Positions 20,684 to 30,580 of a stretch of DNA of 64,000 bases are shown here, piece after piece. The notes under the pieces were generated by a model. That model was not told the origin of the DNA, did not search any database, and saw only the letters and a list, made by a program, of their open reading frames with translations. Origin of the DNA: Caldicellulosiruptor hydrothermalis 108 (GTDB lineage: Bacteria; Bacillota; Thermoanaerobacteria; Caldicellulosiruptorales; Caldicellulosiruptoraceae). The position numbers and the translations under genes are program-made. The stretch is taken from assembly GCF_000166355.1 (NCBI RefSeq), contig NC_014652.1, forward strand, positions 186,001 through 250,000. Reading direction: 5' to 3'. How positions within the stretch are numbered: position 1 is the first letter of the stretch; each line of letters starts with the position of its first letter.

Positions 20684-21436
20684 ATGAATCTTCATAAGCT
20701 TACCATAGATGCAAAAGGCATACATTACAAAGAATTGAATGAGATGATAGAAAACGCTCTGAATGAAGGATATAAAGAGATAGATTTGATAAACGTAAAC
20801 GGCCAGCGCTACATTGGCGATGGTTTAACATTTCCGGACAGGAAACTTAACATCTATGGCACCCCTGGAAACGATATGGCTGCGTTCATGAACGGACTTA
20901 CAATTGAGGTATTTGCAAATGGTCAGGATGGTATTGGAAACACCATGAATGCGGGCAAAATAATAGTTCATGGTTCTGCAGGGGATATTATAGGCTATGG
21001 AATGCGCGGCGGCGAGATTTTCATAAAAGGCGACGTTGGTTACAGAGTAGGAATTCACATGAAAGAATATCAAGACAAGATTCCTGTATTGGTGGTTGGC
21101 GGGAAAGCAGGAGATTTTCTTGGCGAGTACATGGCAGGTGGAAGGATAATTGTGCTGGGTCTTACATTAAAAGATGGTGAGCCTATAACAGGGCTTTACT
21201 GTGGCACAGGTATGCATGGTGGTGTTATGTATCTTCGCGGTCAGCTGCAGCCATACCAGCTTGGGAAAGAGGTTAAAGTTGTTGATATGGAAGAAGAGGA
21301 TTACAAGTTCATTGACAAATATGTTACAGAGTTTGTAAAGCTTTTTGGATATAGCAAAGAGTATATAATGTCAAAGCCATTTTACAAGCTAATTCCTTAC
21401 AACAAACGCCCATACGGAAAGCTGTACGCTTATTAA
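20684..21436 (+). CDS. Split glutamate synthase, GXGXG-domain subunit (GltB3-like)
   Basis: About 250 residues forming a right-handed beta-helix with repeated Gly motifs (GQDGIGNTMNAGKI, GYGMRGGEIFIKGDVG, GGKAGDFLGEYMAGGRI). It corresponds to the C-terminal domain of GltB and has a structural role in the complex. A GTG at 20669 lies within the ribosome binding site, so the ATG at 20684 is preferred. It is the last gene of the operon, and a strong terminator follows. Confidence 0.9.
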   Translation: MNLHKLTIDAKGIHYKELNEMIENALNEGYKEIDLINVNGQRYIGDGLTFPDRKLNIYGTPGNDMAAFMNGLTIEVFANGQDGIGNTMNAGKIIVHGSAGDIIGYGMRGGEIFIKGDVGYRVGIHMKEYQDKIPVLVVGGKAGDFLGEYMAGGRIIVLGLTLKDGEPITGLYCGTGMHGGVMYLRGQLQPYQLGKEVKVVDMEEEDYKFIDKYVTEFVKLFGYSKEYIMSKPFYKLIPYNKRPYGKLYAY

Positions 21437-21456
21437 TAGTCCGGAATATGACATTT

Positions 21457-21490
21457 GGCCAGTGGCAGAAAATTTTGCCATTGGCCGTTT
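21457..21490 (+). terminator. Terminator of the glutamate synthase operon
   Basis: GGCCAGTGGCA pairs with TGCCATTGGCC (one G-T pair) around a short A/T loop, followed by GTTTTG. It lies about 20 bases after the last operon gene. Confidence 0.85.
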
Positions 21491-21530
21491 TGTAATTTGG
21501 CAGAAGTTTTACAAACAGGGGGGTTTTAAG

Positions 21531-22022
21531 TTGGACTCTATTGATTTAATTGCCTTGGAGATGATAAAATATTTCAAAAATGATGTGAGAAGAATAAACC
21601 ATGCACTCAAAGTATTTTCATTTGCAAGACTGATTGGAAAGGCGGAAGGTTTGGACGGCAAAAAACAGTATATTTTAGAAGCTGCAGCGCTTTTGCATGA
21701 TATTGGGATTAAGGTGTGTGAACAGAAATATAACCAGGCAGCAGGTCATCTGCAGGAGATTGAAGGACCAGAGGTTGCAAAAGAAATTTTGCTACCTATG
21801 AATATTGAAAAAGATATACTTGAGAGGATACTTTTTCTTATCGGCAACCATCATTCATATTCAAAGATAGATGACATTGATTTTCAAATCCTTGTTGAAG
21901 CAGATTTTCTTGTAAATATATATGAAGACTCTATGAAACTCGAAACAATAAAGAGTATAAAGCACAAATACTTCAAAACAAAGATGGGACTTTTCATGCT
22001 TGAAAAGATGTTTGAAGTATGA
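21531..22022 (+). CDS. HD-domain phosphohydrolase
   Basis: About 163 residues. HD superfamily metal-binding motifs: His in NHALKVFSFA, the HD pair in AALLHDIGI, then GNHHSY and a late Asp in VEADFLV. These proteins hydrolyse phosphate esters, often nucleotides. A longer frame from 21462 runs through the terminator, so I chose the TTG at 21531 after the AGGGGGG site. The substrate is unknown. It is followed by a lactate permease-like gene after a 96-base gap that holds a bulged hairpin. Confidence 0.78.
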   Translation: MDSIDLIALEMIKYFKNDVRRINHALKVFSFARLIGKAEGLDGKKQYILEAAALLHDIGIKVCEQKYNQAAGHLQEIEGPEVAKEILLPMNIEKDILERILFLIGNHHSYSKIDDIDFQILVEADFLVNIYEDSMKLETIKSIKHKYFKTKMGLFMLEKMFEV

Positions 22023-22118
22023 GGTAGAACTGGTAGGATGGCCAGCTGCAAATAAGATTTGCGCTGGTCTTCAAAAAAATAAAATCTGTAGGATGGTAGA
22101 AGGGGGATTGATGGTAGT

Positions 22119-23684
22119 ATGGATTTATTTTTAAGTGTCTTGCCAATTTTACTTGTCTTATTTCTTCTCATCTTTGCAAAAAAGACTGCAGACATTGCAG
22201 GGCTTGTCGGATGGGTTGTAACAGCTTTGATTGCCATTGTGTATTTTAAAACCTCATTTGATGTTGTGTTAAAATCATCCATAATGGGATTTTTAGCTGC
22301 CCTTCCTGTATCTTTAGTTGTTGTCACATCAATCCTGCAGCTCAATGTCATGGAGTCAGCAGGTGCAATGAAAAGAATTATTGTATTTGTAAAAGGTTTG
22401 TCAAAGGATGACAAGGTGTTCCAGACACTGATTTTGAACGTAGGGTTTGGAACGTTTTTGGCAGCAACCGGAGCGGTCCCTGTGACTGTGCTTCCACCAA
22501 TTTTGATTGGGCTTGGTTATTCGACCTTTGCTGCAATTGCCCTGTCTGCAGTCGGGTTTGATGCGCTGTGTACATATGCTCTTCTTGGCACACCTTTGGT
22601 TGTATTTTCACAGATTGCAAATGTGGATTTGATAACAGCTGCAAGGTACTTTTTGCCGTTTGTTGGAGTTGTTTCATTTACAATATCTCTTGCAATGCTT
22701 TTTATAATTGGCAATAGCAAGTTTGTCAAAAGAGGGTTTGTGCCTGCCATAATTGTTGGGCTTACATCTTATGCAGCAGCAGAACTTGCAATTTTGGTAA
22801 AAGCACCAGTTATCACTGGCATCTTCGCAGGAATCCTAATAATGCTTGTTATGATGGTAATTCTCAAACTTCTTGGCAAAAGAGTATATGACTCAAGCCA
22901 TTTTACAGAGGAAGATAGAAAAGTTGAAAAGACAATGGGGATAATAAAAGCAACATCTCCGTGGATACTGCTGGTTGTCTTTATTCTCATTACAAATCTC
23001 ATTACTCCTATAAGAGAGTTTTTGTATGACAAACTTTCAATGCCGGTTGAAGTAATGAAAGGTCCAAAAATAAAGCCCATTTTCACAAGGGTGATCTGGC
23101 AGTCATACACATGGATCTTGATCTCAACAGTTATTTCAATCTTCATCTTCAAGATGGATGGCAAGCAACTGAAAAGTGTATGGGAAAAGACAAAATCAAG
23201 AATTCCAAAACCTTTCTGGTCTTCAACTGTGTTTTTCCTGATGGCCTATGTCATGATGTACTCAGGCTATCAAAAGACTTCAAATGGGTATGAGCTTTTG
23301 CAAAAGGCGCACAACATTGTGTATGTGCTTGCAGAATATTCAGCAAAAGGATTTAAAAACGCATATGCTTTTATTGCTCCATATCTGGGCATCTTGGGCG
23401 GTTTCATTACAGGTACTGAAACATCCACCGTTGCCATGTTTGCAAAGTATACCATTGAAACCTCAAACTTGCTTGGGCTGTCTCCACTTTTGATGGTTGC
23501 AGCTGTTGCGTTTGGTGGTGGGCTTGCTTCTGGGATATCACCGTCAAAGCTTCAAAATGCAGCTGCTGCAATTGATGCAATTGGCCAAGAGTCAAAGGTA
23601 TTAAAAACAACGCTTGTGATTTCGCTTGTAATGGCGTTTATAACGGGGATAATCAGCTTTGTGTTAAGGAATTTTACAGTATAG
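22119..23684 (+). CDS. lctP: L-lactate permease family (LctP) transporter
   Basis: 521 residues, about 12-14 transmembrane helices. The GFLAALPVSLVVVTSILQ stretch, the FGTFLAATGA...VLPPILIGLGY segment, and the C-terminal GGFITGTETSTVAMFAKY and GGGLASGISPSKLQNAAAA motifs match the LctP family of proton/lactate symporters. It would move lactate or a related 2-hydroxy acid across the cytoplasmic membrane. Ends in a strong terminator. The exact substrate is inferred from the family. Confidence 0.82.
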   Translation: MDLFLSVLPILLVLFLLIFAKKTADIAGLVGWVVTALIAIVYFKTSFDVVLKSSIMGFLAALPVSLVVVTSILQLNVMESAGAMKRIIVFVKGLSKDDKVFQTLILNVGFGTFLAATGAVPVTVLPPILIGLGYSTFAAIALSAVGFDALCTYALLGTPLVVFSQIANVDLITAARYFLPFVGVVSFTISLAMLFIIGNSKFVKRGFVPAIIVGLTSYAAAELAILVKAPVITGIFAGILIMLVMMVILKLLGKRVYDSSHFTEEDRKVEKTMGIIKATSPWILLVVFILITNLITPIREFLYDKLSMPVEVMKGPKIKPIFTRVIWQSYTWILISTVISIFIFKMDGKQLKSVWEKTKSRIPKPFWSSTVFFLMAYVMMYSGYQKTSNGYELLQKAHNIVYVLAEYSAKGFKNAYAFIAPYLGILGGFITGTETSTVAMFAKYTIETSNLLGLSPLLMVAAVAFGGGLASGISPSKLQNAAAAIDAIGQESKVLKTTLVISLVMAFITGIISFVLRNFTV

Positions 23685-23702
23685 TATATAAAGATTTTTA
23701 TG

Positions 23703-23732
23703 GCTGCTATTTATAAAAATAGCAGCTTTTTG
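23703..23732 (+). terminator. Terminator after the lactate permease gene
   Basis: GCTGCTATTT (23703-23712) pairs with AAATAGCAGC, followed by TTTTTG. Confidence 0.88.
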
Positions 23733-23848
23733 TTTAAATTTTTATTATTAGTTTATTTGCTTTATACTTTGTGCTTTATATTGAATGTATATAGGTGATA
23801 TAATATTTTAAGAAGTATGTGCTTTAAAATTTCGGAGGAAACATATTT

Positions 23849-26187
23849 ATGAGGAAAGTCAAAAAGGTTAAAAGTATATTTATGGTAATATTATTATCAT
23901 TTATAGTGGTATTTCTGATCCCTATTATTACCAATCTATTTTTCTATACTAATACATATAATGCTTTAAAAGACTACTTATACAAATACAACTCAGCCAT
24001 TTTAAATCAAGTAGAAAATAAAATCAACGAGGAAATAATTCAGCCTTTAGAGACTATAAAGTCTTTGACTAATGCAAATCCATTTTATGTAGATTTTGTT
24101 TTTCCAAGCGATAATATTTCGAAAACAGATATATATTTGGATTACAAGACTTTTTCTAGAGAGCTTATGACCTACTATTCCAATCCTTTTATATTAGAAG
24201 TTTGTGTATATGTTCCAACAAAAAACAAGATAGTTAGTGCTAACTTTTTTGAATCGCCAAAGTTGTATTATGAATATATTAACAAGCCTATAGATATGTC
24301 TTATTCTACTTGGATTAAGTTTTTAAATGGCTACTATAACAATAGATTTATTTCTTCCTTCAAAACAATATACAATAAAAGGAAAGAAGTACACTTTTAT
24401 TTATTCACAGCCTTGAGAACTGGAAATTTGGTTCAGGGAATGCAAATTTGTTGGTTTATCTTGATGAAGAGAAATTAAAAGAATATTTAAGAGAACTTCT
24501 TCTTGACCAAAGTGGAAGTATTGTTATTATGGATAAAAATAGTAAACCCATAGTTGAATACTCTGAAATTTATAAGGAGGATAACATATTTCTCAAAGAA
24601 GCTACAAAAATAAGAAGGGATAATGGGTTTTCAAATATAAGAATTAACAATAAGAATTACATAGTATATACAACAATATCAGCAGTAAATGGTTGGAAGT
24701 ATTATTACTTTATTTTATCTGACAAGTTTTTAGTTAATTTGAAAAGAATAAGGATTACATTAATTCTCATGATTACTTTTACTATTGTAATAGGTGGAGT
24801 TATTATATACTTGCTTAGTTTAAAAAATTATAAACCAATAAGAGAAGTGAAAAATTTGCTTTTATCGTATTCAGAGAAAGAACAATCAAAATATAAAGCG
24901 TTTTCAGATGAGTATAGTCTTATAAAAGAATTGATTTTTAAATTAATAAAAGAGGATGCAAATCTAAAACGGCAGTTAACAAAGGTTGAAGATATCTTAA
25001 AAAATATTTATATAATTCAGTTTTTAAAAGGTGAGGGTGAAATATCACATCATTTGGTATCTTATTTTGAAAACAAACTTAGCTCAAAAGGAAAATATGC
25101 TACTGTTGTTATTGAAGTTGAAGAGTATTTCAAGCATACTCAAGAAAAAATAGATGAGGACTTAACCTAACTTATTTTGTTTAATATTCTTTGCGAGATG
25201 TTTGAAAATGAAGGTTATATTACCTACCCCATTGTTTTGTCAAAAAAAGAGATTGCTATTATTTTAGGTTCTGCTGAGAATAATATAAATCTTGATTCAG
25301 TTAAAGAGGTATTAGAGAGAGGGAAAAAATTTATAGAAAGAAATTTTTCAGTATATTTTACGTTAGGTGTCAGTGAAATAAAAGATAATATTAATTGTTT
25401 ACCTAAGTGTTACAAAGAAGCTAAAGAGGCTCTAAAATTAAAATATGCTTTTGGCGGGAACAAGATATATTCTTATAAGGAAGTTGGAAGTTCAACTGAG
25501 CATAGTAAATACATATATTTGCCAATAGAAATAGAAAATATTATCATTAACAATATAACTACAGGAGATGTTGAAGGAACAAAGCAAGTAATGGAGAAGC
25601 TGTTTTATGACTATTTTACATTTCTTTCATATCAACCAAATTTACAGAGATTATTTTTAATGCAGCTTTTTACACTTTATCTTAAAGTTATTTATATGAT
25701 AGGGAAAAAAGATGATGTTACTTTATCAACAACATTATTAGATTATATTAATGAGATTGAGCAAGATGATGTAGACAAGGCAAAAGCAAATTTGGATGCA
25801 ATCAAGGAAAAGTTTATAGCCTTAGCGCGCAACATAAATGAAGTTACAAATAAATCAGGTTCACATCTTATATCGAGAGTAATAAAATTTATTGATGATA
25901 ACTATTGTGATCCAAATCTTTCTTTGACGTATATTTCAGATAAATTTAATATTTCACCACAATATTTGTCTACTATTTTCAAAGAAAAAGTGGGAATGAA
26001 CCTGAGCGACTATATTTTTCAGTTAAGAATTTCAAAAGCAAAAGAATTACTTATAAATACAGATAAATCAGTTAATGAAATTTGCCAACTGATAGGATAC
26101 ACACATGTAAGCAGTTTTATTAAAGCTTTTAAAAAGACAGAGGGCATTTCACCGGCAAAGTATAGAAGTGTGTATCAAAAACAGTGA
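23849..26187 (+). pseudogene. Membrane-bound AraC-family sensor-regulator, broken
   Basis: A single gene of about 780 codons now in three pieces (23849-24478, about 24430-25170, and 25171-26187). It has an N-terminal transmembrane helix, a Cache-like outer sensor domain, a second transmembrane helix (ITLILMITFTIVIGGVIIYL), a linker, and a C-terminal AraC double helix-turn-helix (SLTYISDKFNISPQYLSTIF, then VNEICQLIGY). Lesion 1: a one-base loss, best placed in the T-run at 24427-24429; one added T restores GNFGSGNANLLVYLDEE. Lesion 2: an in-frame TAA at 25168-25170, one C-to-T change from CAA. It neighbours a sugar transporter it probably regulated. The DNA-binding part alone might still be made from an internal TTG. 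Confidence 0.85.
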
Positions 26188-26219
26188 GGACTGGGGTTGA
26201 TATTTTCCCAGTCCTTTTC
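26187..26219 (+). terminator. Terminator after the AraC-type gene
   Basis: AGGACTGGG pairs with CCCAGTCCT around an 11-base loop, followed by TTTTC. It overlaps the last stop-codon base. Confidence 0.85.
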
Positions 26220-26246
26220 AAGATATGTTAGTAATTACTTATGTTC

Positions 26247-26789
<543 letters not shown>

Positions 26790-26813
26790 TTATATTTAAG
26801 ATGGTAATAATAA

Positions 26814-26846
26814 CCAAAGGATGGTTCATTAAACACCATCCCTTGG
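26814..26846 (-). terminator. Hairpin after the sugar-binding protein gene
   Basis: CCAAAGGATGG (26814-26824) pairs with CCATCCCTTGG (26836-26846) apart from one mismatch, followed on the minus strand by TTATTATTA. It is a likely partial terminator between the binding-protein and isomerase genes. Confidence 0.6.
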
Positions 26847-26855
26847 ACTCAGAGT

Positions 26856-28472
26856 TTATATCTTTCTCTTAATATACCTATTGTATGCATCTTGATAAAC
26901 TTTTAGCACTTCGTCTATACCCATTCTCTTGAGTGTTTTCTGGAAACTATCAATGTTAGTGAATTTTCCTGTAATCATTCTGACAAACATTTCATCATAA
27001 TAAGTATTTATAGCATTCAATATATTTGCAACTTTTTTACTTTCTTCGACTGTTAATGTTACAGGTGGCAATATTTTTGAATTAGATGGTTGACTTAATA
27101 TTTTCAAAGCCTCTCGTTGTTGTGGGAACGGAAGAATTTGAACAACGTAATCTTCTGATTGTGGGAAAGGCCCAACCCATCCTGCTCTTGCATACTTTGA
27201 TAGAGCTTCCAATATCGAAAGCTTAGGGTTATTTAGAATTTCATCAGTATACATAGGCTTGCCATTCTTAATAACATATGATTTTCCTTTAATGCCAAAA
27301 TTATATACCATATAACCTTCTTTACTGTATCCCCAATCAAGTATCTTCATAGCCAAAGGTATGTTTTTGCACTGTGTTGTTATGGCAGCAGAACCATATC
27401 CTGGGTAAGCAAAGTGTTTATGACCAATTTCAGGTTTTTGTCCTTTTTTCAAAACTGGCCATGGAGCTACAGTAATATCAAATTCTGTACCCTTTTTTGC
27501 TTGCAAAAATCTTCCTGTGTCCCCTGAAACTCTACCCAAATATGCACCAATTTGATCATTTAGAATTTTTGCCTGTATAGCTTGCGTATTCATGTTTAAA
27601 ATATCAGGATCAATTAAATTTTCTTTCCACCATGTTTGAAGTACTTTTATAAACTCTTTATACTGTGACGTTAATGGCCCATATTTAACTTTACCATTTT
27701 CAACATAGAAATCCAACGTAATTCCCCATGCGCCTGCAAGGAATGAACCACGCCAACTTGTTCTTAGAGTAGAGCCAAAGCGGAATGCAATACTGAATGG
27801 ATAAATTGGAGCTTTCCTACCATTAAGAATTTTTGCATTGTCACGGAATTTTCTCAACATATTTGTCCACTCATTTACTGTTTCTGGTACAGGCAGTTTT
27901 AATTTATCGAGCCAATCTTTTCTGATGTATGGACCATCACCAACACGAGTAAGATTGCCTTCTCTTATAAAAGGAAAGCAATAAATTGTTCCATCATCTG
28001 TGATAACATCTCTCTTTATATCGGGATGAGTGTCCAAATATTTCTTTAAGTTTGGTGCATACTTTTGAAGATAATTATTCAATTTTATTATGACTCCATC
28101 GGCAATTGCCTTTAAAGGTCCTCCTGGATAGCTTAGCCAATCAGTTTCAATTATATCAGGTAATTTTTTAGAGGCCAACATAAGATTGAATTGTTCTGTT
28201 TCGCTTCCACTCGGTGGATGAATAAATTCAATTTTAACATTAAATTTTTTCATTAAGTACTGATAACAAGCAACCTGGGCAAGGTTATTATAGCTTACAG
28301 CAACTTTTGCGTCCAATGCAGTCCACCATGTTATTACAGGCTTGCTACTTTTACTACTTGCTGCAAAACTTGGGGATACTGCCGAAACAGGCAGTGTAAT
28401 AAATATAAAGAATACTATCAAAAGAGTAAAGGACAGCACAACTTTAAATTTTTTTGATTTAACACTCGTCAT
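26856..28472 (-). CDS. Sugar ABC transporter substrate-binding protein (LplA-like), promoter cut off
   Basis: About 538 residues. A Sec signal peptide (KKFKVVLSFTLLIVFFIFI, then an Ala-Ser rich cleavage region) without an obvious lipobox Cys precedes a family-1-type solute-binding domain of the LplA size class. Its end (PLAMKILDWGYSKEGY through the QDAYNRYIKRK tail) is clearly paralogous to the protein at 63281-64000. GGAGG overlaps a TTG at 28484, so I prefer the ATG at 28472. The coding frame is intact, but a 1832-bp IS sits about six bases upstream of the ribosome binding site and separates it from its own promoter. Confidence 0.88.
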   Translation of the reverse strand: MTSVKSKKFKVVLSFTLLIVFFIFITLPVSAVSPSFAASSKSSKPVITWWTALDAKVAVSYNNLAQVACYQYLMKKFNVKIEFIHPPSGSETEQFNLMLASKKLPDIIETDWLSYPGGPLKAIADGVIIKLNNYLQKYAPNLKKYLDTHPDIKRDVITDDGTIYCFPFIREGNLTRVGDGPYIRKDWLDKLKLPVPETVNEWTNMLRKFRDNAKILNGRKAPIYPFSIAFRFGSTLRTSWRGSFLAGAWGITLDFYVENGKVKYGPLTSQYKEFIKVLQTWWKENLIDPDILNMNTQAIQAKILNDQIGAYLGRVSGDTGRFLQAKKGTEFDITVAPWPVLKKGQKPEIGHKHFAYPGYGSAAITTQCKNIPLAMKILDWGYSKEGYMVYNFGIKGKSYVIKNGKPMYTDEILNNPKLSILEALSKYARAGWVGPFPQSEDYVVQILPFPQQREALKILSQPSNSKILPPVTLTVEESKKVANILNAINTYYDEMFVRMITGKFTNIDSFQKTLKRMGIDEVLKVYQDAYNRYIKRKI

Positions 28473-28494
28473 TTTACTAAACAACCTCCTTCAT

Positions 28495-28508
28495 TGTAAA
28501 ATTATTTT
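28495..28508. repeat. Target-site duplication, left of IS copy 1
   Basis: TGTAAAATTATTTT, repeated exactly at 30341-30354. The rebuilt empty site is a near-palindrome, TTGTAAAATTATTTTTACAA. Confidence 0.88.
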
Positions 28509-28524
28509 TAGCCTTTTGCAAAAA

Positions 28525-28539
28525 CGCTCAAGATGAGCG
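28525..28539 (-). terminator. Outward-facing terminator-like hairpin at IS copy 1 left end
   Basis: CGCTCA-AGA-TGAGCG, six pairs with a three-base loop. Read outward on the minus strand it is followed by TTTTTGC. It would stop transcripts leaving the IS toward the binding-protein gene. Short, so moderate confidence. Confidence 0.5.
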
Positions 28540-28575
28540 TTATCAAGCTTTACATAGAATCAAAAAAGACTGGTC

Positions 28576-28638
28576 ACCCTCCTCATAATTGTAGTAAAAT
28601 ATGATTATATAAAACAAATTTTCTACTATGAGGAGGGT
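28576..28638 (+). promoter_or_regulatory. Hairpin hiding the transposase Shine-Dalgarno, IS copy 1
   Basis: ACCCTCCTCAT (28576-28586) and ATGAGGAGGGT (28628-28638) form a perfect 11-bp stem that can extend inward through GTAG/CTAC and A/T pairs. The 3' arm holds AGGAGGG, seven bases before the ATG. The layout is the same as in the unrelated IS at 4358-4422. Confidence 0.75.
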
Positions 28639-28644
28639 TCCAAA

Positions 28645-30075
28645 ATGTTCAACACCAAACCTAAACAACTTTCTTTCATAGACCTATTCTCCCACCTAAA
28701 GGCTTCGGCTCTCTACAAGCCTGAAAGCCTCTTGGGCTTGTTCAATAAATTCATTGACTTGTCACATTATATACCTTCTTCTTTCTACAATGCCTACTAC
28801 AAATATTTCGGTAAGCATAGATACTTCTCTTTAGAATCTATGCTTTGTTGCTTCCTCGTCCAAAAATTGCTCAAACTCAATACTTTAACTCAGCTTCGTG
28901 CTGTCTTACTCAACTCATTCGAACTTCGCTCATTTTGTAATCTTCATGGCAATGTCCCTTCTATCTCTACTCTCTCTCGCTTTAGAAAAATATTTGCAAG
29001 TGAAATCCATAAACTTTTTCAAAATATCTCTATCCATGCACATAATATTTCCATCCAACAATGCCCTCAAGATTCTTCAATCTTAATCTTCGACACAACA
29101 GGTATTGTCCCAAAAGTTCGTGAAAACAATCCTAAATTCATTCATCTACTGCTGAAAAATACCTCAAAAGCTAACCCTGAACTTCCCTCTGAAAAAGTCT
29201 ACTCTCTCGTTTATTCTTCTTTGCCTAAAACTGCTAACGCTAATTCTAACATCCGTCTTATGTTTGTAAATGGCCATTTCTGCTGGGCTTTAAAATTTGC
29301 AGTCATTACCAACGCTCTCGGTATCCCTTTAGCTTTAGTACCTCTGTTTAACTATGATTCCCCTTCCTCTGACCCACAAGAAGCAAAAGCTATCTCCGAC
29401 TCTAAAGGTTTAATTCCTTCGCTCGAAACTTTATTCTCTTATATCCCCAAAAATTTCTCCACTTTCATCGCCGACAGTGCTTTGGATTCCCACAACATAT
29501 ACTCCACTTTAAAAAATACCTTTAACTTCTCCAAAATCGTTATTCCACTAAATACAAGAGCTTCTAAAAATACTACACCTACATCAGACCCCAATATCGT
29601 TATTTCTGAAGATGGTATCCCTATCTGCAAAAAGTTCAACAAACCTTTTAAACCCGAAGGCAAATGTCAGGGTAAAAATCGCTCTTTGCGCCTTAAATGG
29701 ACTTGCCCTATGTCACAATACAAAGATGGCAAACGCATCTGCTCTTGCCCTCAGCCTTGTACTACCTCTAAATCGGGTAGAATGTTCTATACATACCCAG
29801 ATAACTTTCGCTCTTTCCCAGGTATCAACAGAAATTCACAAGAGTTTTTTGACCTCTACAAAAAACGTGTCGCTGTAGAGCAGACTATTTACCACCTGAA
29901 ATCCTACATGGGCTCTGATACTATCTCTACTTATGACCATATTTCTATTTTCTCTGATTTCTTGCTATCTGCCATTACTTTCTCGCTCTTGTTTATTCTC
30001 GCTCACAATATCAAACTCTATTGCTCTAAATTGACTATCAAAAAACTTAACAAGCTCAAAAAACTTATCGCTTAA
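28645..30075 (+). CDS. DDE transposase of the 1832-bp IS, copy 1
   Basis: 476 residues. An N-terminal all-helical DUF772-like region (HRYFSLESMLCCFLVQKLL, STLSRFRKIF) leads to a DDE core: Asp in SSILIFDTTG, Asp in STFIADSALDS, and Glu in KRVAVEQTIYHLKS. A Cys-rich insert between the second Asp and the Glu (CKKF...CQGK...CPMS...CSCPQPC) may bind metal. The C-terminus has a hydrophobic and a Lys-rich segment. The predicted protein matches the copy at 43367-44797 exactly. Confidence 0.9.
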   Translation: MFNTKPKQLSFIDLFSHLKASALYKPESLLGLFNKFIDLSHYIPSSFYNAYYKYFGKHRYFSLESMLCCFLVQKLLKLNTLTQLRAVLLNSFELRSFCNLHGNVPSISTLSRFRKIFASEIHKLFQNISIHAHNISIQQCPQDSSILIFDTTGIVPKVRENNPKFIHLLLKNTSKANPELPSEKVYSLVYSSLPKTANANSNIRLMFVNGHFCWALKFAVITNALGIPLALVPLFNYDSPSSDPQEAKAISDSKGLIPSLETLFSYIPKNFSTFIADSALDSHNIYSTLKNTFNFSKIVIPLNTRASKNTTPTSDPNIVISEDGIPICKKFNKPFKPEGKCQGKNRSLRLKWTCPMSQYKDGKRICSCPQPCTTSKSGRMFYTYPDNFRSFPGINRNSQEFFDLYKKRVAVEQTIYHLKSYMGSDTISTYDHISIFSDFLLSAITFSLLFILAHNIKLYCSKLTIKKLNKLKKLIA

Positions 30076-30340
30076 TACTACTATTTTTTAAATCTATTTC
30101 TTACAAAAAATTTCTGGTTTTGTTTTTACTTAACCTTCTAAAACAAGGAGTTAAGAAGGCTTAGGATATTATTGTCTTTTTTGAAGTTGTTAATTTTTGT
30201 CATATGTTTGTTGCTGATTATTTTTGCTGGTATTGATAATATTTGGTTTTCACTTCTCTTTTCTTTTTGTATCTTGATTGTATTTCATGTTAGTATTGGT
30301 GCCTTTTACCTTCAATCACCACCTATTTTGCAAACGCCTA

Positions 30341-30580
30341 TGTAAAATTATTTTTACAATCCTCATTTTAAATAGTGCAACATGTGCAATGCAATGAGAA
30401 TTACTTCATAAATATTAGCCATATTTCACTTTTTTATTAAAAAATCTTTGCACTATTTTAATCCAGTTTGCATTTTTTAAGATTGTTGATAATAAAACAT
30501 TAAATATTAACAAAGTCTAATTGAACATGTGAAAATATAGAGGTAAAGTAATATTAACAAAATTAAAGGAGGCAAACAAA
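30341..30580. other. Intergenic region between IS copy 1 and the permease operon
   Basis: 240 bases, very A/T-rich. It starts with the 14-bp target copy (30341-30354). Before the IS arrived, this was the shared upstream region of the divergent binding-protein and permease genes, so both promoters should be here. I cannot pick a convincing promoter pair. AAAGGAGG precedes the permease ATG. Confidence 0.6.

Larger units (their letters stand above)
28509..30340 (+). mobile_element. IS copy 1, 1832 bp, between binding-protein and permease genes
   Basis: Begins TAGCCTTTTGCAAAA and ends in the complement of TAGGCGTTTGCAAAA (13 of 15 matching). It is flanked by a 14-bp exact duplication. The second copy at 43102-44933 has the same length and the same transposase in the opposite orientation. 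It has one DDE transposase gene, a hairpin over the ribosome binding site, and 265 bases of non-coding tail. I could not place it firmly in a named family; IS1182-like or unclassified IS4-like are candidates. Confidence 0.93.

Noticed and set aside
22023-22118. Hairpin GGCCAGCTGCAAAT/ATTTGCGCTGGTC before the lactate permease gene as a terminator or riboswitch.
   Set aside because: It has a bulge, is followed by A-rich rather than T-rich sequence, and shows no conserved aptamer motif I recognise. I left it as an unexplained hairpin.
23849-26187. Treating the three AraC-locus frames as three genuine small genes, such as a separate sensor and regulator.
   Set aside because: The second and third pieces are in the same frame across one stop codon, and the first joins the second after a one-base change with continuous domain structure.
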